A stretch of DNA of 64,000 nucleotides from an uncultured Clostridia bacterium (GTDB lineage: Bacteria > Bacillota > Clostridia > Christensenellales > Aristaeellaceae): positions 62,001 to 126,000 of the forward strand of contig CAKTWP010000002.1 of assembly GCA_934630705.1 (NCBI GenBank). Reading direction: 5' to 3'. The notes beneath the pieces are model-generated. The model did no database searches. It had not been told where the DNA came from and worked only from the letters and a program-made list of their open reading frames with translations. Below are positions 42,223 to 50,252 of the stretch, piece by piece (position 1 is the stretch's first letter; the number at the start of each line of letters is the position of its first letter). The translations under genes and the position numbers were made by a program.

Positions 42223-43665
42223 ATGGCAAAGGAAAAGAAGCAGGAGTTTGTGCAGCATATTACGCCCCGGGATGAAAACTTCTCCCAGTGGTATACCGAC
42301 GTGGTCACCCAGACCGACCTGATGGATTACACCCCCGTGCGCGGCTGCATGGCCCTCAAGCCCTACGGCAACCGGATCTGGGAGCTGATTCATGAGCAGC
42401 TGGACGGGATGTTTAAGGAAACGGGCCATGAAAACGTGTCCATGCCCATGCTGATCCCCGAATCCCTGCTGCTCAAGGAAGCGGATCACGTGGAAGGGTT
42501 TGCGCCGGAGGTGGCGTGGGTCACCCAGGGGGGCGCCGAGCCGCTCACAGAGCGCCTGGCCGTTCGCCCCACCAGCGAAACCATTTTTTGCACCATGTTT
42601 TCCAAGTGGGTGGAATCCTGGCGCGACCTGCCGCTGAAATACAACCAGTGGTGCTCCGTGATGCGCTGGGAAAAGACCACCCGCCCCTTCCTGCGCACGG
42701 CGGAATTCTGGTGGCAGGAGGGCCACACGGTCCACGCCACCGCCGAGGAAGCCGAGCAGGAAACCCAGCAGATGCTGGGCGTGTATAAGACCTTCTGCGA
42801 AAACAACCTGGCCATCCCCGTGTTTGCGGGCCAGAAATCCGAAAAGGAGAAGTTTGCCGGCGCGCAGGCCACCTATTCCATCGAGGCCATGATGCAGGAC
42901 GGCAAAGCGCTGCAGGCAGGCACCAGCCATAACTTCGGCACCAATTTCTCCGTGCCCTTCGACATCAAGTATCTGTCCAAGGAAGGCAAGCTGGAATACT
43001 GCTACGAAACCTCCTGGGGCTGCTCCACCCGGCTCATCGGCGCCATCATCATGACCCACGGCGACGAGCGCGGCCTGAAGCTGCCGCCCATGATCGCCCC
43101 CTATCAGGCGGTGATTCTGCCCATTGCGGCGCATAAGGGCGGCGTGATGGAAAAGTGCGAGGAAGCGTTTGCTGCGCTGAAGGCGGCGGGCATCCGCGTG
43201 AAGCTGGACGACCGGGACAATGTGTCCCCCGGCTGGAAGTTTAACGAATGGGAGCTCAAGGGCGTGCCCGTGCGCGTGGAAATGGGGCCCCGGGATATTG
43301 AAAACGGCGTGGCCACCGTGATGCGCCGGGATACCTTTGAAAAGACCACCATCTCTCTGGCGCATCTGGCCGAGGAGCTCAAGGCGCTGCTGGATGACAT
43401 TCAGCAGAACATGTTCCGCCAGGCCAATGAATTCCGGCTGGCCCACACCCGGGATGTGCATTCCTACGAGGAGCTCAAGGCCCAGGTGGACGGTGGCTAT
43501 GCCCGGGCCATGTGGTGCGGCGACCGGGCCTGCGAGGATAAGATTAAGGAAGAAACCGGCGCCACCTCCCGGAATATGCCCTTCGATCAGACGCCCATCG
43601 GCGACACCTGCGTCTGCTGCGGACGCAAGGCCACGAAGGTCATGTATTTCGCTAAGGCATATTAA
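42223..43665 (+). CDS. proS: Prolyl-tRNA synthetase, archaeal/eukaryal-like type
   Basis: 480 residues from the ATG at 42223 (AAGGAGG upstream). Class II motifs are VRPTSETIFCTMFSKW, LRTAEFWWQEGHT and GCSTRLIGAIIMTHGDERG; the anticodon-binding domain begins near 285. The C-terminal zinc-type domain ends CVCCGRKATKVMYFAKAY. Absence of the YbaK-like editing insertion and this C-terminus identify the archaeal/eukaryal-like form found in some Firmicutes. Transcription is controlled by the T-box leader. Confidence 0.97.
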   Translation: MAKEKKQEFVQHITPRDENFSQWYTDVVTQTDLMDYTPVRGCMALKPYGNRIWELIHEQLDGMFKETGHENVSMPMLIPESLLLKEADHVEGFAPEVAWVTQGGAEPLTERLAVRPTSETIFCTMFSKWVESWRDLPLKYNQWCSVMRWEKTTRPFLRTAEFWWQEGHTVHATAEEAEQETQQMLGVYKTFCENNLAIPVFAGQKSEKEKFAGAQATYSIEAMMQDGKALQAGTSHNFGTNFSVPFDIKYLSKEGKLEYCYETSWGCSTRLIGAIIMTHGDERGLKLPPMIAPYQAVILPIAAHKGGVMEKCEEAFAALKAAGIRVKLDDRDNVSPGWKFNEWELKGVPVRVEMGPRDIENGVATVMRRDTFEKTTISLAHLAEELKALLDDIQQNMFRQANEFRLAHTRDVHSYEELKAQVDGGYARAMWCGDRACEDKIKEETGATSRNMPFDQTPIGDTCVCCGRKATKVMYFAKAY

Positions 43666-43669
43666 AAAT

Positions 43670-43912
43670 ATAGGGGGATCGTTCTTTGCGGTCAAAGAAC
43701 AATTCCCCCTGTCCCCTTCCAGAAAAGCCATCGGGATAAAAACGGAATACATCCTATCGGCAATGTGCCCCAGATGGGAGAGAAACGAAAATGCTGTCGT
43801 TCCTTTTCCCGTCCGGGGCACATTGCCGATTGCGCGAAAACCTGCTTTTGTTCCGGCCGGTTTTCGGAGGGGTACGGGGACCGCTTTTGACGCAAAAGCG
43901 GTCCCCGCATTT
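43670..43912. repeat. Dispersed palindromic element, copy G (complete)
   Basis: Left hairpin GGGGGATCGTTCTTTG / CAAAGAACAATTCCCCC, then GGGATAAAAACGGA. The centre is AATGTGCCCCAGATGGGA / TTCCCGTCCGGGGCACATT. The right arm is CCGGCCGGTTTTCGG with hairpin GGGGACCGCTTTTG / CAAAAGCGGTCCCC. It resembles copy H base for base over most of its length. It is placed between the convergent proS and anti-sigma genes. Confidence 0.88.
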
Positions 43913-43914
43913 GT

Positions 43915-44706
43915 TTATTCGCCATAGCTTTCGTCGCTGGTGATTTGCCCTTGGGCGTTCAGCCGAACTATGTATTCGTTCCGGCTGTCGTCCAGCGGCA
44001 GGAAAGAAAACACCCATTCCGGCGGGCCGGAGCGTTCGTCGCCTATCCAGGAATGGCCGTACTGCACCGATTCCTCCCACACAGCGGGATCGGCGGGATC
44101 ATCGCCATACCTGTCGCGGATGTAGGCAAGCGCCGCGGCCCGGGCCTGATCGTAGGCGTATTCCCCTTCCCCGGGCAGGAGCAGATAATTCTTCTCCTTG
44201 AATCCGATGGCCACCATAGCCTCCTCGAACCAATACTTCTGCTGGATGCTCCAGGTGTAATACAGCCCGCCGAACGCGTCCCGGGCAAATTCCATGATGG
44301 TTTCCTCGGCGGAATAATCCTGCCCCGCCGTCAGGGCGGCTTTCAGCCGATCCGAAAGCTGAATGCCGTTTTCCTCCGCCAGAAGCAGCACCTGCTTTAA
44401 CTGTGCATTGGTGAATACCTGCTCGTCCCCAAGCGGCTTGTTTTTCTCGTTTTCCTGGGCCATGGGCACCAGATGCCCTTCGATAATCTCCTGTCCGGAC
44501 AGCAGCGCCGCTGCCAGCGCGCCCAAGGTCAGCAGGCACAAAAGCAGCGCCAGCACCAGACCGATGGATAACCTCTTTTTCATCGTTCGTTTTCCCTCCA
44601 AAATATGCTGCGTAAGCTGGGCACGCTGGGCGGAAGAGGGGTCAAGGGAAAAAAGCGCGCTGTCCACAGCGTTGGTCAGCCGCTTTTGCAGCTCCAGATC
44701 CTTCAT
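43915..44706 (-). CDS. Membrane-anchored anti-sigma factor (putative)
   Basis: A 263-residue protein. A cytoplasmic N-terminus (1-44, helical) is followed by one membrane segment (LSIGLVLALLLCLLTLGALA, about 46-65) and an extracytoplasmic domain of about 195 residues with AYDQARAAALAYIRDRYG. There is no zinc-binding HxxxCxxC motif. Its ATG overlaps the stop of the ECF sigma gene (4 nt), the classic arrangement of a sigma factor with its membrane regulator. The signal sensed is unknown. Confidence 0.7.
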   Translation of the reverse strand: MKDLELQKRLTNAVDSALFSLDPSSAQRAQLTQHILEGKRTMKKRLSIGLVLALLLCLLTLGALAAALLSGQEIIEGHLVPMAQENEKNKPLGDEQVFTNAQLKQVLLLAEENGIQLSDRLKAALTAGQDYSAEETIMEFARDAFGGLYYTWSIQQKYWFEEAMVAIGFKEKNYLLLPGEGEYAYDQARAAALAYIRDRYGDDPADPAVWEESVQYGHSWIGDERSGPPEWVFSFLPLDDSRNEYIVRLNAQGQITSDESYGE

Positions 44707-45224
44707 GGTTCATCCCCTCCCGTCAGGCTTTGCCGAAGCATTTCCTCCGCCCGCCGCAGGCGTTTGGCGGCGGTGGATTTGGGCATGCCCAGAATGTCCG
44801 CCGCTTCCCGCAGCGTCAGGTTGTGATAGTAATACAGGAGAATCAGCCTTTTTTCAGGCGCGGGCAGCCCGGCCAGAGAAAGAAACAGCGATCGATCCTC
44901 CGCCGGAAGCGCCAGCAGGCCGGGCGGCAATTCCTCCAGCGCCTGATGAAAATCCATCCGCCGAAACCATGCGCCCCGGCGATAATCCCGGCAGGTGTTG
45001 ATGGCGATGCGCAGAAGCCAGGCCCTGACATTGCGCACCTGCTGCCGCTCAAAGCGCTCCATGGCTTTCCAGGCCTTGAAAAATGTATCCTGCAAAGCGT
45101 CCTGCGCCAGCGCCCGATCGCCCAGCTCCAGAAAGCAGGTTTTGAGAAGACAATCGCTGTACGCGTCCACCCAGCCCTCCAGCGTTTCCTCCCGGGTCAT
45201 GCCGGGTACCGCAGCATGCTCCAT
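44703..45224 (-). CDS. ECF-family RNA polymerase sigma factor
   Basis: A 173-residue sigma-70-like protein. Region 2 (about 18-90) has DRALAQDALQDTFFKAWKAM and VRNVRAWLLRIAINTCRDY. Region 4 (about 115-168) has PAPEKRLILLYYYHNLTLRE and AADILGMPKSTAAKRLRRAE. A divergent TGCAAC-N16-CGTGG site lies upstream and may be its own promoter. Confidence 0.92.
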   Translation of the reverse strand: MEHAAVPGMTREETLEGWVDAYSDCLLKTCFLELGDRALAQDALQDTFFKAWKAMERFERQQVRNVRAWLLRIAINTCRDYRRGAWFRRMDFHQALEELPPGLLALPAEDRSLFLSLAGLPAPEKRLILLYYYHNLTLREAADILGMPKSTAAKRLRRAEEMLRQSLTGGDEP

Positions 45225-45276
45225 TGGCGCTCCCTCCCTTCCTCACCAATAAAGACGATATACCCCGGCGCTTTGT

Positions 45277-45303
45277 CCACGAAAGTCGGCGAAAAATGTT
45301 GCA
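45277..45303 (-). promoter_or_regulatory. Candidate ECF-sigma autoregulated promoter
   Basis: The minus strand has TGCAAC (45303-45298), 16-bp spacer and CGTGG (45281-45277), resembling the TGAAAC-N16-CGT pattern of Bacillus ECF sigma factors. Confidence 0.4.
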
Positions 45304-45397
45304 AAAGTCTTAAATTTGAAAAGTCCACAATTTGTTTGCCAAAAGCGCTGCATGATTTGCTATGATAAAACCAGCATTTCCAAAGGAGGCGTTTGGA

Positions 45398-46489
45398 ATG
45401 AAACGAATGATGGCTTTACTGCTGGCGCTTGTGCTGTGGCTGCCTGTGGGGGCGGGGGCCGCTTCGCTGGATGCGCTGGCCGGGCTGATACAGGGGCAGA
45501 AGGAGAATAGCGATCCGGTGCTTACCTCTCCGGCGTTTTTGCTGGGCGGGGAGGGTGCGCTGCTGCTGGAAGACGTGGTCATGGGCGATCAGCTTTACGA
45601 CGCATATGGTTATCCCCTGTGTGAAGATACGAATGCTTTCGCGGCTACCTATGAAAAATGGATGACGCTGGCAGGCTACGAAATGACCGCCGTTACCATC
45701 AATGATTACAGCGCCTATCAGCTGACCGCGCCCTCCGGGCTGTGCGCTTATCTGATTCCCCGGTTTTCCAAGGCGGCCGTGCTGTTTATCCCGGAGGGCA
45801 TCACGGTGGGGCCGCTGGTGCTTCCCGATCCGGCGGACTATTGCTCCGCGGCCATGGCCCCTACCCACGATCAGGCGGATAGTGGATTCACCTGGTATTT
45901 CTATCGCACGGAAGATGCGGATGTTTTCGATTATAAACGTTATTTTCAGGCCTTGGAAAGCCAGTATGGATTCAAGCGGCTGTTAGATGAAGAAAATGCC
46001 ATCGAAACGATCTGGTCTGCCGAAGATTATACAAGCTATACGCCCTTCTCTGTGCCGGGCTATCAGGGAAAACAGCTTACTGCACGGGGGAGTACCTGCG
46101 ATTTTATGGTTTATGTTAACAGCAAGGTGATTTCATCCGTACGCTGGACAACGATGGGCCCTGCCTTGGCAAATGGAGCCGTGGGCATTGTGGCTTCAGG
46201 CTATGAGGACAACGGCGTCTACTTTGCCAAGGGCGGCGCTGGCGGGGAAAGGACGCAGTCCGGCGAACCGGCAAAGCAGTCCGCCAGCCCTACGGCGAAG
46301 CCCACCGCCAAGCCCACCGAGGCCCCCAAGGCCTGCAATTATTGCGGTGGCTCCGGCTGGCAGCAGCACAGCTTCTGCCGCGGCAGCGGAAAAAACTATA
46401 TGGCGGGCAGCGGATACAGGAGCTGCCCGTCCTGCGGCGGCACAGGCCGCGTCCGCTGCAATTATTGCGGCGGTACCGGGAAAAAATAA
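45398..46489 (+). CDS. Secreted protein with C-terminal DnaJ-type zinc fingers
   Basis: 363 residues from the ATG at 45398 (AAAGGAGG upstream). The signal peptide is MKRMMALLLALVLWLPVGAGA. A unique domain (about 25-275) is followed by a Ser/Thr/Pro/Lys linker (PTAKPTAKPTEAPK), then CNYCGGSG, a degenerate SFCRGSG, CPSCGGTG and CNYCGGTG. These CxxCxGxG repeats are those of the DnaJ cysteine-rich domain. One repeat has lost its first Cys. Exported DnaJ-type fingers are unusual. Function unknown. Confidence 0.75.
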   Translation: MKRMMALLLALVLWLPVGAGAASLDALAGLIQGQKENSDPVLTSPAFLLGGEGALLLEDVVMGDQLYDAYGYPLCEDTNAFAATYEKWMTLAGYEMTAVTINDYSAYQLTAPSGLCAYLIPRFSKAAVLFIPEGITVGPLVLPDPADYCSAAMAPTHDQADSGFTWYFYRTEDADVFDYKRYFQALESQYGFKRLLDEENAIETIWSAEDYTSYTPFSVPGYQGKQLTARGSTCDFMVYVNSKVISSVRWTTMGPALANGAVGIVASGYEDNGVYFAKGGAGGERTQSGEPAKQSASPTAKPTAKPTEAPKACNYCGGSGWQQHSFCRGSGKNYMAGSGYRSCPSCGGTGRVRCNYCGGTGKK

Positions 46490-46556
46490 TCCGCGCCTTC
46501 CTTCAGGAAAGCCCAATGCGCAAAGAAGGAGCAATTTACCCGTTTCTCTGCCGAAA

Positions 46557-46590
46557 AATCCGCATCGGATGTTGCCGGTGCGGATTCTTT
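46557..46590 (+). terminator. Intrinsic terminator after the zinc-finger gene
   Basis: AATCCGCATCGG / CCGGTGCGGATT with loop ATGTTG, followed by CTTTCGTT. Confidence 0.65.
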
Positions 46591-46605
46591 CGTTCTGTCC
46601 GTGCC

Positions 46606-46635
46606 GCCATAATTGCCCGTCCCGTCTCATATAGT
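46606..46635 (+). promoter_or_regulatory. Candidate sigma-E promoter of sigK
   Basis: GCCATAA (46606-46612), 15-bp spacer, CATATAGT (46628-46635). It resembles the mother-cell sigma-E consensus; sigK is under sigma-E control in Bacillus (established knowledge). Confidence 0.55.
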
Positions 46636-46654
46636 GGGCTAAGGAGGTGGGCGC

Positions 46655-47344
46655 ATGCTTTCGTTTTTGATGTGGCTGCTCAGGGACGCGCTGTTTTTCT
46701 TTGGCATGGTTTCCGGGCGGGGGTCGTTTCCCAAGCCCCTGTCCCGGCAGGAGGAGGCCCAGGCCATCGCCGCCATGGCCGCGGGAGATGCGGACGCACG
46801 GCTGCGGCTGATTGAGCATAATCTGCGGCTGGTGTCTCACATTGCGCGCAAATACACGGTGCCGGGCTACAGTCAGGAGGATCTGGTTTCCGTTGGCACC
46901 CTGGGGCTGATGAAGGCGGTGGATACCTTTAAGCCCGAGACGGGTTCCCAGCTGGCCACTTATGCTGCCAGATGCATTGAAAATGAAATCCTGATGCTGC
47001 TGCGCGCGTCCAAGAAGCGGCGGGGAGATGTATCCCTTTCTGATCCCATCGGCACGGATGGCGAGGGCAATGATATTTCCTTTATGGATATTCTGGGCAC
47101 GCCGCCGGGGCAAGTGGAGGAGCAGGTGGCCCAACGGCTGGACCTGGCCAAGGTGAAGGCGCTGGTGCGCACGCTTCCTCGTAAGGAACGGCTGGTGATT
47201 GAAATGCGTTATGGGCTGCTGGACGGGGCTGCGCATCCCCAGCATGAGGTGGCTGCACTGCTGGGTATTTCCCGCTCCTATGTATCCCGGCTGGAGAAAA
47301 AGGCTCTGGCACTGCTGCGGGAGGGAATGGAAAAACCGGTTTGA
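46655..47344 (+). CDS. sigK: Sporulation sigma factor SigK (uninterrupted)
   Basis: A 229-residue sigma factor. The hydrophobic pro-sequence MLSFLMWLLRDALFFFGMV precedes FPKPLSRQEEAQAI. Region 2 has LIEHNLRLVSHIARKY and LVSVGTLGLMKAVDTF; region 4 has LPRKERLVIEMRYGLLDG and EVAALLGISRSYVSRLEKKA. It directs late mother-cell transcription. The gene is whole, with no skin-type insertion. AAGGAGGTGGGCGC precedes the ATG. Confidence 0.95.
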   Translation: MLSFLMWLLRDALFFFGMVSGRGSFPKPLSRQEEAQAIAAMAAGDADARLRLIEHNLRLVSHIARKYTVPGYSQEDLVSVGTLGLMKAVDTFKPETGSQLATYAARCIENEILMLLRASKKRRGDVSLSDPIGTDGEGNDISFMDILGTPPGQVEEQVAQRLDLAKVKALVRTLPRKERLVIEMRYGLLDGAAHPQHEVAALLGISRSYVSRLEKKALALLREGMEKPV

Positions 47345-47357
47345 GCGCGCGGGAAGG

Positions 47358-47665
47358 CGCTGCGGGGAAAAACATTACTTGCGAACAGAGAATGGTTTTC
47401 CCCGTTCCGCAGTCTCGATCGGTGCGGCGGAACGCTGCTAATTGTTTCGATTGATTCGCGCAACTCCCTGCAGCTTGCGCTGGCAGGGCGGCCGTTTCAT
47501 TCAGCCTCTCCAAGAAGGCAGTAGGGCTAAAAACGAAATTGCCCCTATCATCAGCGAACCCCCATTTGAGGAAAGAAAAGACCTTTTTCCTATCTGGCGT
47601 GGATTGCTGATAAGGAAGCGGCTACCAATTTATCCTAATCGGCCTTTGGGGGGAGCGCACGAAAG
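47358..47665. repeat. Intergenic hairpins and a degenerate dispersed element, copy I
   Basis: A hairpin GGGGAAAA...TTTTCCCC nested in CTGCGG / CCGCAG lies at 47358-47412. At 47505-47665 a decayed element copy is readable: CTCTCCAAGAAGGC, TAGGGCTAAAAACGAAATTG and CTGATAAGG. No gene is supported in 47345-47768. Confidence 0.5.
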
Positions 47666-47712
47666 AGGCTAAAACCTTCCTGTATATTCTTCTTTCTGTC
47701 CCCGCCTCGCCC

Positions 47713-47741
47713 TTGCCAGCAGGCGGCGGGTGTGGTACAAT
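47713..47741 (+). promoter_or_regulatory. Promoter of the TetR gene
   Basis: TTGCCA (47713-47718), 17-bp spacer, TACAAT (47736-47741). Confidence 0.65.
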
Positions 47742-47768
47742 ACGGGCGCAGAGAAAGGGGGCGGGCGC

Positions 47769-48362
47769 ATGCCGGATAAACGGGGAAAGGCCACGAAGAA
47801 GAAAATCGTGTCTGCCGCATGGAAGCTCTTTTATGAGCAGGGCTATGACAGCACCACCATTGAGGAAATCATCGCGGAATCCGGCACGTCCCGGGGCTCC
47901 TTTTATCATTATTTCGCTGGAAAGGATGCGCTGCTGGGATCGCTGTCGTTCATGTTTGATGAGAAATATGAGGAGCTGATTCCGCAGCTGGATCCGGCCA
48001 TGGACGCCTTCGATCAGCTGATGCTTTTGAACCGGGAATTGTTCGGCATGATCGAGGATACCATCTCTCTGGATCTGCTGGCCCGGATGTATTCCACCCA
48101 GCTGACCACCAGCGGCGAAAAGCACCTGATGGATCACAACCGCATTTATTATCGCCTGATCCGCAAAATCGCTGTGGAAGGGCAGGAAAAGGGCCAGCTC
48201 CGAAGCGATATTTCCGTGAACGAAATCACCAAGCTCTATGCCCTGTGCGAGCGGGCGCTGCTGTATGACTGGTGCCTGTGCGGGGGCAGCTATTCCTTGA
48301 AGCATTACGCCGAAACAACGCTGCCCATGCTGCTGGGTCATGTTCGGGCCAGGCAGGCCTGA
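47769..48362 (+). CDS. TetR family transcriptional regulator
   Basis: 197 residues from the ATG at 47769 (AAAGGGGG upstream). The N-terminal DNA-binding domain is clear: KKKIVSAAWKLFYEQGYDST, TIEEIIAESGTSRGSFYHYF and AGKDALLGSL. The C-terminal ligand domain is not assignable. The nearest possible target is the convergent symporter gene. It ends at a shared bidirectional terminator. Confidence 0.93.
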   Translation: MPDKRGKATKKKIVSAAWKLFYEQGYDSTTIEEIIAESGTSRGSFYHYFAGKDALLGSLSFMFDEKYEELIPQLDPAMDAFDQLMLLNRELFGMIEDTISLDLLARMYSTQLTTSGEKHLMDHNRIYYRLIRKIAVEGQEKGQLRSDISVNEITKLYALCERALLYDWCLCGGSYSLKHYAETTLPMLLGHVRARQA

Positions 48363-48381
48363 TGGTCCAATACGCAAAACA

Positions 48382-48425
48382 TCCCGGGCAAGGGAGAAAA
48401 TCCGCTTTGCCCGGGACGCTTTTTA
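48382..48425. terminator. Bidirectional terminator between tetR and the symporter
   Basis: TCCCGGGCAA (48382-48391) / TTGCCCGGGA (48407-48416), followed by CGCTTTTT on the plus strand. This is one of two convergent gaps without a dispersed element. Confidence 0.8.
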
Positions 48426-48441
48426 TGCCATGGAAACGGAA

Positions 48442-50004
48442 TTACGCGGCGCGCTTGGCCTGCTCAAACTCCGCCTGAATTTCCGCGCTGGGCGCAGGCG
48501 TAAGCAGGGAGACGACCACGATCAGCAGCGCCGAGAACAGAAATGCCGGCAGCAGCTCGTAAATGCCCAGCAGCCCGCCCAGGGGTTTAATCAGCAGCTT
48601 CCAGATGAACACCATCGCGCCGCCGCCTACCATGCCGGCAATGGCTCCGGCCCGGGTGGTGCGCTTCCAGAACAGGGAGAAAAGCATCAGCGGGCCGAAC
48701 GTGGCGCCAAAGCCCGCCCAGGCAAAGGAAACCACCTGGAAAATCACGCTGTTTTCATCCCAGGCAATCACCAGTCCCAGCAGCGTGATGGCCAGCACCA
48801 CCAGCCGGGACAAACGCATCACCTGCTTGTCCGAGGCGTTTTTCTTGATGATTCCGCCATAAATGTTCTTGGAAACGGCGGAGGAGGCGATCAGCAGATA
48901 GGAATCGGAGGAGCTGATGGTGGCCGCCAGAATCCCGGCGGTGACCAGCCCGGCCAGCACAGGATGAAACATCAGCTTCGCCAACTGGGCAAACACGTTT
49001 TCAGAGCCGCTCTGTGTGGCCAGCGCGGGATCTACCGGCAGCAGCGCCCGGCCCATCAGGCCGATGAATACCGCTGCGGCCAAAGAAATTACCACCCACA
49101 CCGTGGCAATCCGGCGGGACCGGGTAAGCTCGCTGCCCCGGCGAATGGCCATGAATCGCAGCAGCACCTGGGGCATGCCGAAATAGCCAAGTCCCCAGCT
49201 CAGGGTGGAGAGAATCGTGAGGAAGCCATAGCCCTGCGCATTGCCGAACACCGCCGCGCCCTCCTTGGCCAGCTGCACGCCGTTTGCGTCCAGCGTGGGG
49301 AAGGCCAGCGCCGTCAGCGACAGGAAGCCGGGAATGCTGCGGGCGTTTTCGATCACCGCCTTCAGCCCGCCGGCGTTTTTTACGCCCACGATCAGCACAC
49401 ACAGCAGCGCTACCACCATCACCATCGCCTGAAGAAAGTCCGACACGCTTTCGGCCAGAAATCCGCCCAGAATGGTATACAGCAGCACAAACGCCGCGCC
49501 GATGAGCATCATGGTGTGATACGGCATGTTAAACAGCCCGGCGAACAGCTTTCCGCAGGTGACAAAGCAGCTGGCGGCGTACACCGTGAAGAAAATCAGA
49601 ATGAACACAGCCGATACGCTCAGAATCACCTTTTTCTTTTCATGGAAGCGATTGCTCAGGAAATCCGGCACGGTGATGGCGTTGCCCGCCGCCACGGAAT
49701 AGCTCCGCAGCCGCCGGGAGACCAGCAGCCAGTTCAGATAGGTGCCCAGCGCCAGACCGATGGCCGTCCAGCCCGCGTCCGCCAGGCCGCACCAATAGGC
49801 CAGCCCCGGCACGCCCATGAGCAGATAGCCGCTCATATCCGAGGCCTCAGCGCTCATGGCCGACACCCACGGCCCCAGCGTGCGCCCGCCCAGAAAATAG
49901 TTTTCACTGCTCTGCTGGGATCGCCGCGCAAACAGAACGCCAATTAGAATGATCATTAGCATATAACATAGCATAACCACCAGGATAATCGCCTGACTTG
50001 TCAT
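48442..50004 (-). CDS. Sodium/solute symporter, PutP-like (SSS family)
   Basis: A 520-residue protein with about 13 hydrophobic segments. GRTLGPWVSAMSAEASDMSG (about 41-60) and WTAIGLALGTYLNWLLVSRR match the sodium-binding core of PutP-type sodium/proline symporters, and the SSDSYLLIASSAVSKNIYGG segment (about 370-390) is typical. GAGGGGAACGGGA precedes the ATG. Proline is the likely substrate, but panthothenate-type or other SSS substrates are possible. Confidence 0.88.
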   Translation of the reverse strand: MTSQAIILVVMLCYMLMIILIGVLFARRSQQSSENYFLGGRTLGPWVSAMSAEASDMSGYLLMGVPGLAYWCGLADAGWTAIGLALGTYLNWLLVSRRLRSYSVAAGNAITVPDFLSNRFHEKKKVILSVSAVFILIFFTVYAASCFVTCGKLFAGLFNMPYHTMMLIGAAFVLLYTILGGFLAESVSDFLQAMVMVVALLCVLIVGVKNAGGLKAVIENARSIPGFLSLTALAFPTLDANGVQLAKEGAAVFGNAQGYGFLTILSTLSWGLGYFGMPQVLLRFMAIRRGSELTRSRRIATVWVVISLAAAVFIGLMGRALLPVDPALATQSGSENVFAQLAKLMFHPVLAGLVTAGILAATISSSDSYLLIASSAVSKNIYGGIIKKNASDKQVMRLSRLVVLAITLLGLVIAWDENSVIFQVVSFAWAGFGATFGPLMLFSLFWKRTTRAGAIAGMVGGGAMVFIWKLLIKPLGGLLGIYELLPAFLFSALLIVVVSLLTPAPSAEIQAEFEQAKRAA

Positions 50005-50060
50005 TCCCGTTCCCCTCGCTTCTCTTTGTAAATCCTTTATTTTTGCGGATTACGAACGGG

Positions 50061-50089
50061 ATTATAGCATGCGATTATTCGAATGTAAA
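50061..50089 (-). promoter_or_regulatory. Promoter of the symporter gene
   Basis: The minus strand has TTTACA (50089-50084), 17-bp spacer and TATAAT (50066-50061). Confidence 0.65.
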
Positions 50090-50190
50090 TACAGAATGAA
50101 TTACAGAATAAAGTCTGTACATCATAAGACAGAAAAACGGAAAAACACAGCTTTCAGGCCTGGATGCGCCTTGAAGCATCGCGCATCCTC

Positions 50191-50219
50191 TTGCCAACAA
50201 ACGGGAAATATCGTATAAT
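50191..50219 (+). promoter_or_regulatory. Promoter of the phosphohexomutase gene
   Basis: TTGCCA (50191-50196), 17-bp spacer, TATAAT (50214-50219). Confidence 0.7.
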
Positions 50220-50252
50220 AAAATCAATGAAAAACAGGAGGAGGGATGCGCA

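Noticed and set aside
46655..47344. sigK interrupted by a skin-like element
   Set aside because: The reading frame is continuous from the pro-sequence to region 4 and no recombinase is near.
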